A DNA stretch of 38,647 nucleotides from assembly GCA_012103295.1 (NCBI GenBank), contig WLXB01000020.1:1-38647 (forward strand). Reading direction: 5' to 3'. Shown in pieces: positions 35,935-38,647 of this stretch (position 1 is the stretch's first letter; every line of letters begins with the position of its first letter). Under the pieces are notes generated by a model that ran no database searches, was not told where the DNA came from, and was given only the letters and a program-made list of their open reading frames with translations. The stretch comes from Alphaproteobacteria bacterium. GTDB lineage: Bacteria; Pseudomonadota; Alphaproteobacteria; Rhodospirillales; Rhodospirillaceae. Made by a program: the position numbers and the translations under genes.

Positions 35935-38647
35935 CCGCCCTTATTGAAGCGGCACTCGGTCGCTCACGCACGGTCTTGTCTCTCCTCGCGATGATTCTTA
36001 TCTCCGGAATCATAGCGTTTGTCGATATTCCCAAAGAGGCTGAGCCAGACATCCCGGTGCCGACGATATACGTCAGCATGGTTTATCGCGGAATTTCACC
36101 TGAAGACGGAGAGCGGTTGCTCGTCCGACCGATGGAACGGGAAATGCGGTCTGTCGAGGGCGTTAAGGAGATCAAAGGACAATCCTATCCCAATGGCGCC
36201 AACGTCACACTTGAGTTTGAAGCAGGGTTTGATGTCGACAAAGCGGTACAAGACGTTCGTGAAGCAGTAAGCGTCGCCAAAGCGGAACTCCCGGCAGGAG
36301 CAGAAGAACCAACGGTCAACGAAGTTAATATGAGCCTTCTGCCGATACTTGCCGTTAGCCTTTCCGGCGACGTACCTGAACGCACGCTATTTACAGTCGC
36401 AAAGCGCTTGAAGGACAAGATTGAGGACGTCCCCAGCGTTCTTGAGGCTGATATTGCTGGAGATCGTGACGAGCAAATGGAGGTCATCATTGACCCAGCA
36501 TTGTTAAAGTCATACGGGATCGATGCCAACGAGTTCACTAATTTCCTCAAGCGCAACAATACCGTCGTCGCCGCCGGCGAGCTGGACACGGGAACCGGAC
36601 GTTTTGCCATCAATGTCCCGGGCTTGATTGAGGGGGTAGAAGACGTTTTAAAACTGCCTGTGGTCGTCAATCGCGACGCGTCCATAACGGTAGGCGATGT
36701 CGCGCAGGGTCGCAGGGCCTTTAAGGATGCCGATGGCTATGCGCGAGTGAACGGCCAGTCCTCTCTAACCTTAGAGATCTCTAAACGCGTCGGAGAGAAC
36801 ATTCTTCAGACGGTCGACATTGTGCGTGCCATCGTTGAAGAAGACCGGAAATCTTGGCCTCCCGGAATTCAGGTCAATTATTTCCAAGACAAATCAAAAA
36901 TGATCCGAGACATGTTGTCCGAACTGCAAAACAACGTGGTAACAGCTGTTTTGCTAGTGATGATCGTTGTCGTTGCCGCTCTCGGTGTGCGAACCGGCCT
37001 TCTTGTTGGTATCGCCATTCCCGGCTCCTTCTTGATAGGGATTCTTGTCCTGTATAGCGCTGGCATGACCATCAACATGGTTGTCTTATTTGGCCTCATA
37101 CTATCCGTCGGGATGCTAGTTGACGGCGCTATCGTCGTTACGGAATACGCTGACAGGAAAATGACCGAGGGCATAGATCGCAAGGAAGCATACGGCCTTG
37201 CCGCGAAGCGAATGGCTTGGCCAGTGACGGCGTCAACGGCGACAACCTTAGCGGCCTTCACACCCCTACTGTTTTGGACCGGCCTATTTGGCGAATACAT
37301 GAAGTACTTGCCGATTACTCTGATCGCGACCTTGTCAGCATCGCTACTGATGGCACTCATTTTCGTGCCGACACTGGGCTCTCGCTTTGGACGCCCGGGT
37401 ATTGGAAATCCAGAAATCATGCGCGCTATGGCCGCGGGCCATGGCGCTGATATGACAGCACTCCCTGGATTAACCGGCGCTTATGCGAGGATACTAAAAC
37501 GTGCCTTAGCCAACTCCAGCACAGTACTCATTGGCGCGCTGGCATTACTCGTATCGGCGCAAGTTCTCTATTGGAGCTTTGGTAAGGGCGTAGAATTCAT
37601 GCCCGAGTCCGAACCAGAACGCGGTGCGGTTTATGTCCATGCTCGAGGCAACCTTTCCGTCGACGACAAAGACCGGCTGACACGCCAAGTTGAAGAACGC
37701 ATTTTTGACCTACCAGAGTTCAGCACAGTATATGCCCGATCCGCTGCGGGAGCCCGCTATCGTGACGGTGGTTCTGCCGACATTGTCGGAGCTGTGCAAT
37801 TTGAATACAAAAACTGGGAGGATCGTCGCCCCTCCACAGAAGTCGTAGCAGATATGCGAGAACGACTGGCAGACCTCGCCGGTGTCAAAGTAGAGGTCTG
37901 GGAAGAAATGATGGGCCCGCCTACGGGTAAGCAGTTCCACCTCAATCTCATGGCACAAGACTTCGACGTCTTGGCAGACCATGTCGCAATGGTCCGCGCC
38001 GAGTTGGACCGCCTCGGTGGATTTGTTGATATTGAGGACACTCTTCCTCTGCCTGGCATCGAATGGGAATTAGAGGTCGACCGTGCGCAAGCGGCTAAAT
38101 TTGGCGTCGATATCGGCGGTATTGGCGACATGGTACAGCTCGTCACTGAAGGCCTAAAGTTATCGGATTATCGACCCGACGATGCAGACGATGAAATCGA
38201 TATCGTCGTACGTTTTCCTGAAGAATATCGAACCTTGGATGAGTTGGATGAAATTCGGGTTACGACCCCCGCTGGACAGGTGCCTGTGTCGAGTTTTGTT
38301 AAACGGGTCGCCAAGCAGGACTCAGGTGAAATTAACCGCATTGATGGCCGGCGCGTGATCTCAGTTATTGCGAGTGTTGAAGACGGAATCTTACCTGATC
38401 AGAAAGTTCGGTTGGTCGAACAGTGGCTCAAGCAGACTGAGACCTGGGACCCCAACGTGAAATGGGAATTCAAAGGTGAGGATGAGGAACAACAAGAGTC
38501 CGCCGCGTTCCTACAACGTGCGTTCATCGTCGCGTTATTTCTCATGGGCGTAATACTTGTCACTCAATTCAACAGTTTTTATTCGGCCTTTCTCATCCTA
38601 AGTGCTGTCCTCATGTCGACTATTGGCGTGTTCCTGGGCCTATTGGT
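35931..38647 (+). CDS. RND efflux pump permease (AcrB family), 3' truncated by window edge
   Basis: The ATG at 35931 overlaps the adaptor stop, and the frame is open to the window end: 905 codons of an expected 1000-1060. N-terminal TM1 leads into the conserved segment AEPDIPVPTIYVSMVYRGISPEDGERLLVRPMERE. After the first periplasmic loop, helices TM2-TM6 include NNVVTAVLLVMIVVVAALG and GMLVDGAIVVTEYADRK in TM4. The second periplasmic loop and the start of TM8 (FIVALFLMGVILVTQFNS) follow. In TM4 the proton-relay pair of AcrB (DD) is D398-G399 here, so only the first Asp is kept. The pump should export hydrophobic or amphiphilic compounds with proton motive force; its substrate is unknown. Confidence 0.95.
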   Translation, partial: MTALIEAALGRSRTVLSLLAMILISGIIAFVDIPKEAEPDIPVPTIYVSMVYRGISPEDGERLLVRPMEREMRSVEGVKEIKGQSYPNGANVTLEFEAGFDVDKAVQDVREAVSVAKAELPAGAEEPTVNEVNMSLLPILAVSLSGDVPERTLFTVAKRLKDKIEDVPSVLEADIAGDRDEQMEVIIDPALLKSYGIDANEFTNFLKRNNTVVAAGELDTGTGRFAINVPGLIEGVEDVLKLPVVVNRDASITVGDVAQGRRAFKDADGYARVNGQSSLTLEISKRVGENILQTVDIVRAIVEEDRKSWPPGIQVNYFQDKSKMIRDMLSELQNNVVTAVLLVMIVVVAALGVRTGLLVGIAIPGSFLIGILVLYSAGMTINMVVLFGLILSVGMLVDGAIVVTEYADRKMTEGIDRKEAYGLAAKRMAWPVTASTATTLAAFTPLLFWTGLFGEYMKYLPITLIATLSASLLMALIFVPTLGSRFGRPGIGNPEIMRAMAAGHGADMTALPGLTGAYARILKRALANSSTVLIGALALLVSAQVLYWSFGKGVEFMPESEPERGAVYVHARGNLSVDDKDRLTRQVEERIFDLPEFSTVYARSAAGARYRDGGSADIVGAVQFEYKNWEDRRPSTEVVADMRERLADLAGVKVEVWEEMMGPPTGKQFHLNLMAQDFDVLADHVAMVRAELDRLGGFVDIEDTLPLPGIEWELEVDRAQAAKFGVDIGGIGDMVQLVTEGLKLSDYRPDDADDEIDIVVRFPEEYRTLDELDEIRVTTPAGQVPVSSFVKRVAKQDSGEINRIDGRRVISVIASVEDGILPDQKVRLVEQWLKQTETWDPNVKWEFKGEDEEQQESAAFLQRAFIVALFLMGVILVTQFNSFYSAFLILSAVLMSTIGVFLGLL

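Noticed and set aside
36185-37420. Long minus-strand frames (166 and 180 codons)
   Set aside because: Antisense to the RND pump gene, Ser/Thr/Arg-rich composition typical of shadow frames.

Overview
The window looks like a chromosomal segment of an alphaproteobacterium, probably Rhodospirillales-like and aquatic. Reasons: yqeY-dnaG-rpoD stands back to back with carA-carB-greA, followed by an Lrp regulator, trxB and a LysR regulator. DnaG lacks most of its zinc ligands, as I recall for many alphaproteobacteria. Base composition is moderately GC rich. This placement is inferred from gene content; no rRNA or other phylogenetic marker was tested.

Left part (1-15.2 kb), accessory. It opens with the C-terminal half of an MFS transporter, a secreted CHRD protein and a triheme cytochrome c, all on the plus strand. 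These run into a six-gene minus-strand operon (8923 down to 2418): CHRD protein, unknown six-cysteine secreted protein, DUF1592-type monoheme lipoprotein, Tat-exported DUF1552 protein, triple-repeat PF03640 protein, and a Tat-exported HiPIP-like iron-sulfur protein. Head to head with it, on the plus strand (9242-14533), is a second, diverged copy of the four central genes in the same order. The DUF1592/DUF1552 junction shows the same 4-base overlap in both copies. A secreted cupin-like gene broken by two frameshifts lies convergent to the second copy. Almost every product in this part carries a Sec, Tat or lipoprotein signal, and several are redox proteins. This duplicated module is the best candidate here for an undescribed system; its substrate is unknown.

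Middle (15.4-29.3 kb), core. A tRNA with anticodon CAT, a Tat-exported alpha/beta hydrolase with His in place of the nucleophile Ser, and a bidirectional terminator come first. Then rpoD, dnaG and yqeY on the minus strand, and carA, carB and greA on the plus strand. An Lrp/AsnC regulator (minus), thioredoxin reductase and a LysR regulator (plus) follow.

Right part (29.3-38.6 kb). A run of four hairpins ending in a terminator suggests a small RNA or a structured lysR 3' UTR. After it come a membrane-anchored alpha/beta hydrolase and aspartate aminotransferase (minus), uvrB (plus), and an efflux operon: PadR regulator, RND adaptor and RND pump. The pump runs off the right edge. The efflux genes are translationally coupled by ATGA overlaps, and a palindrome overlaps the likely promoter.
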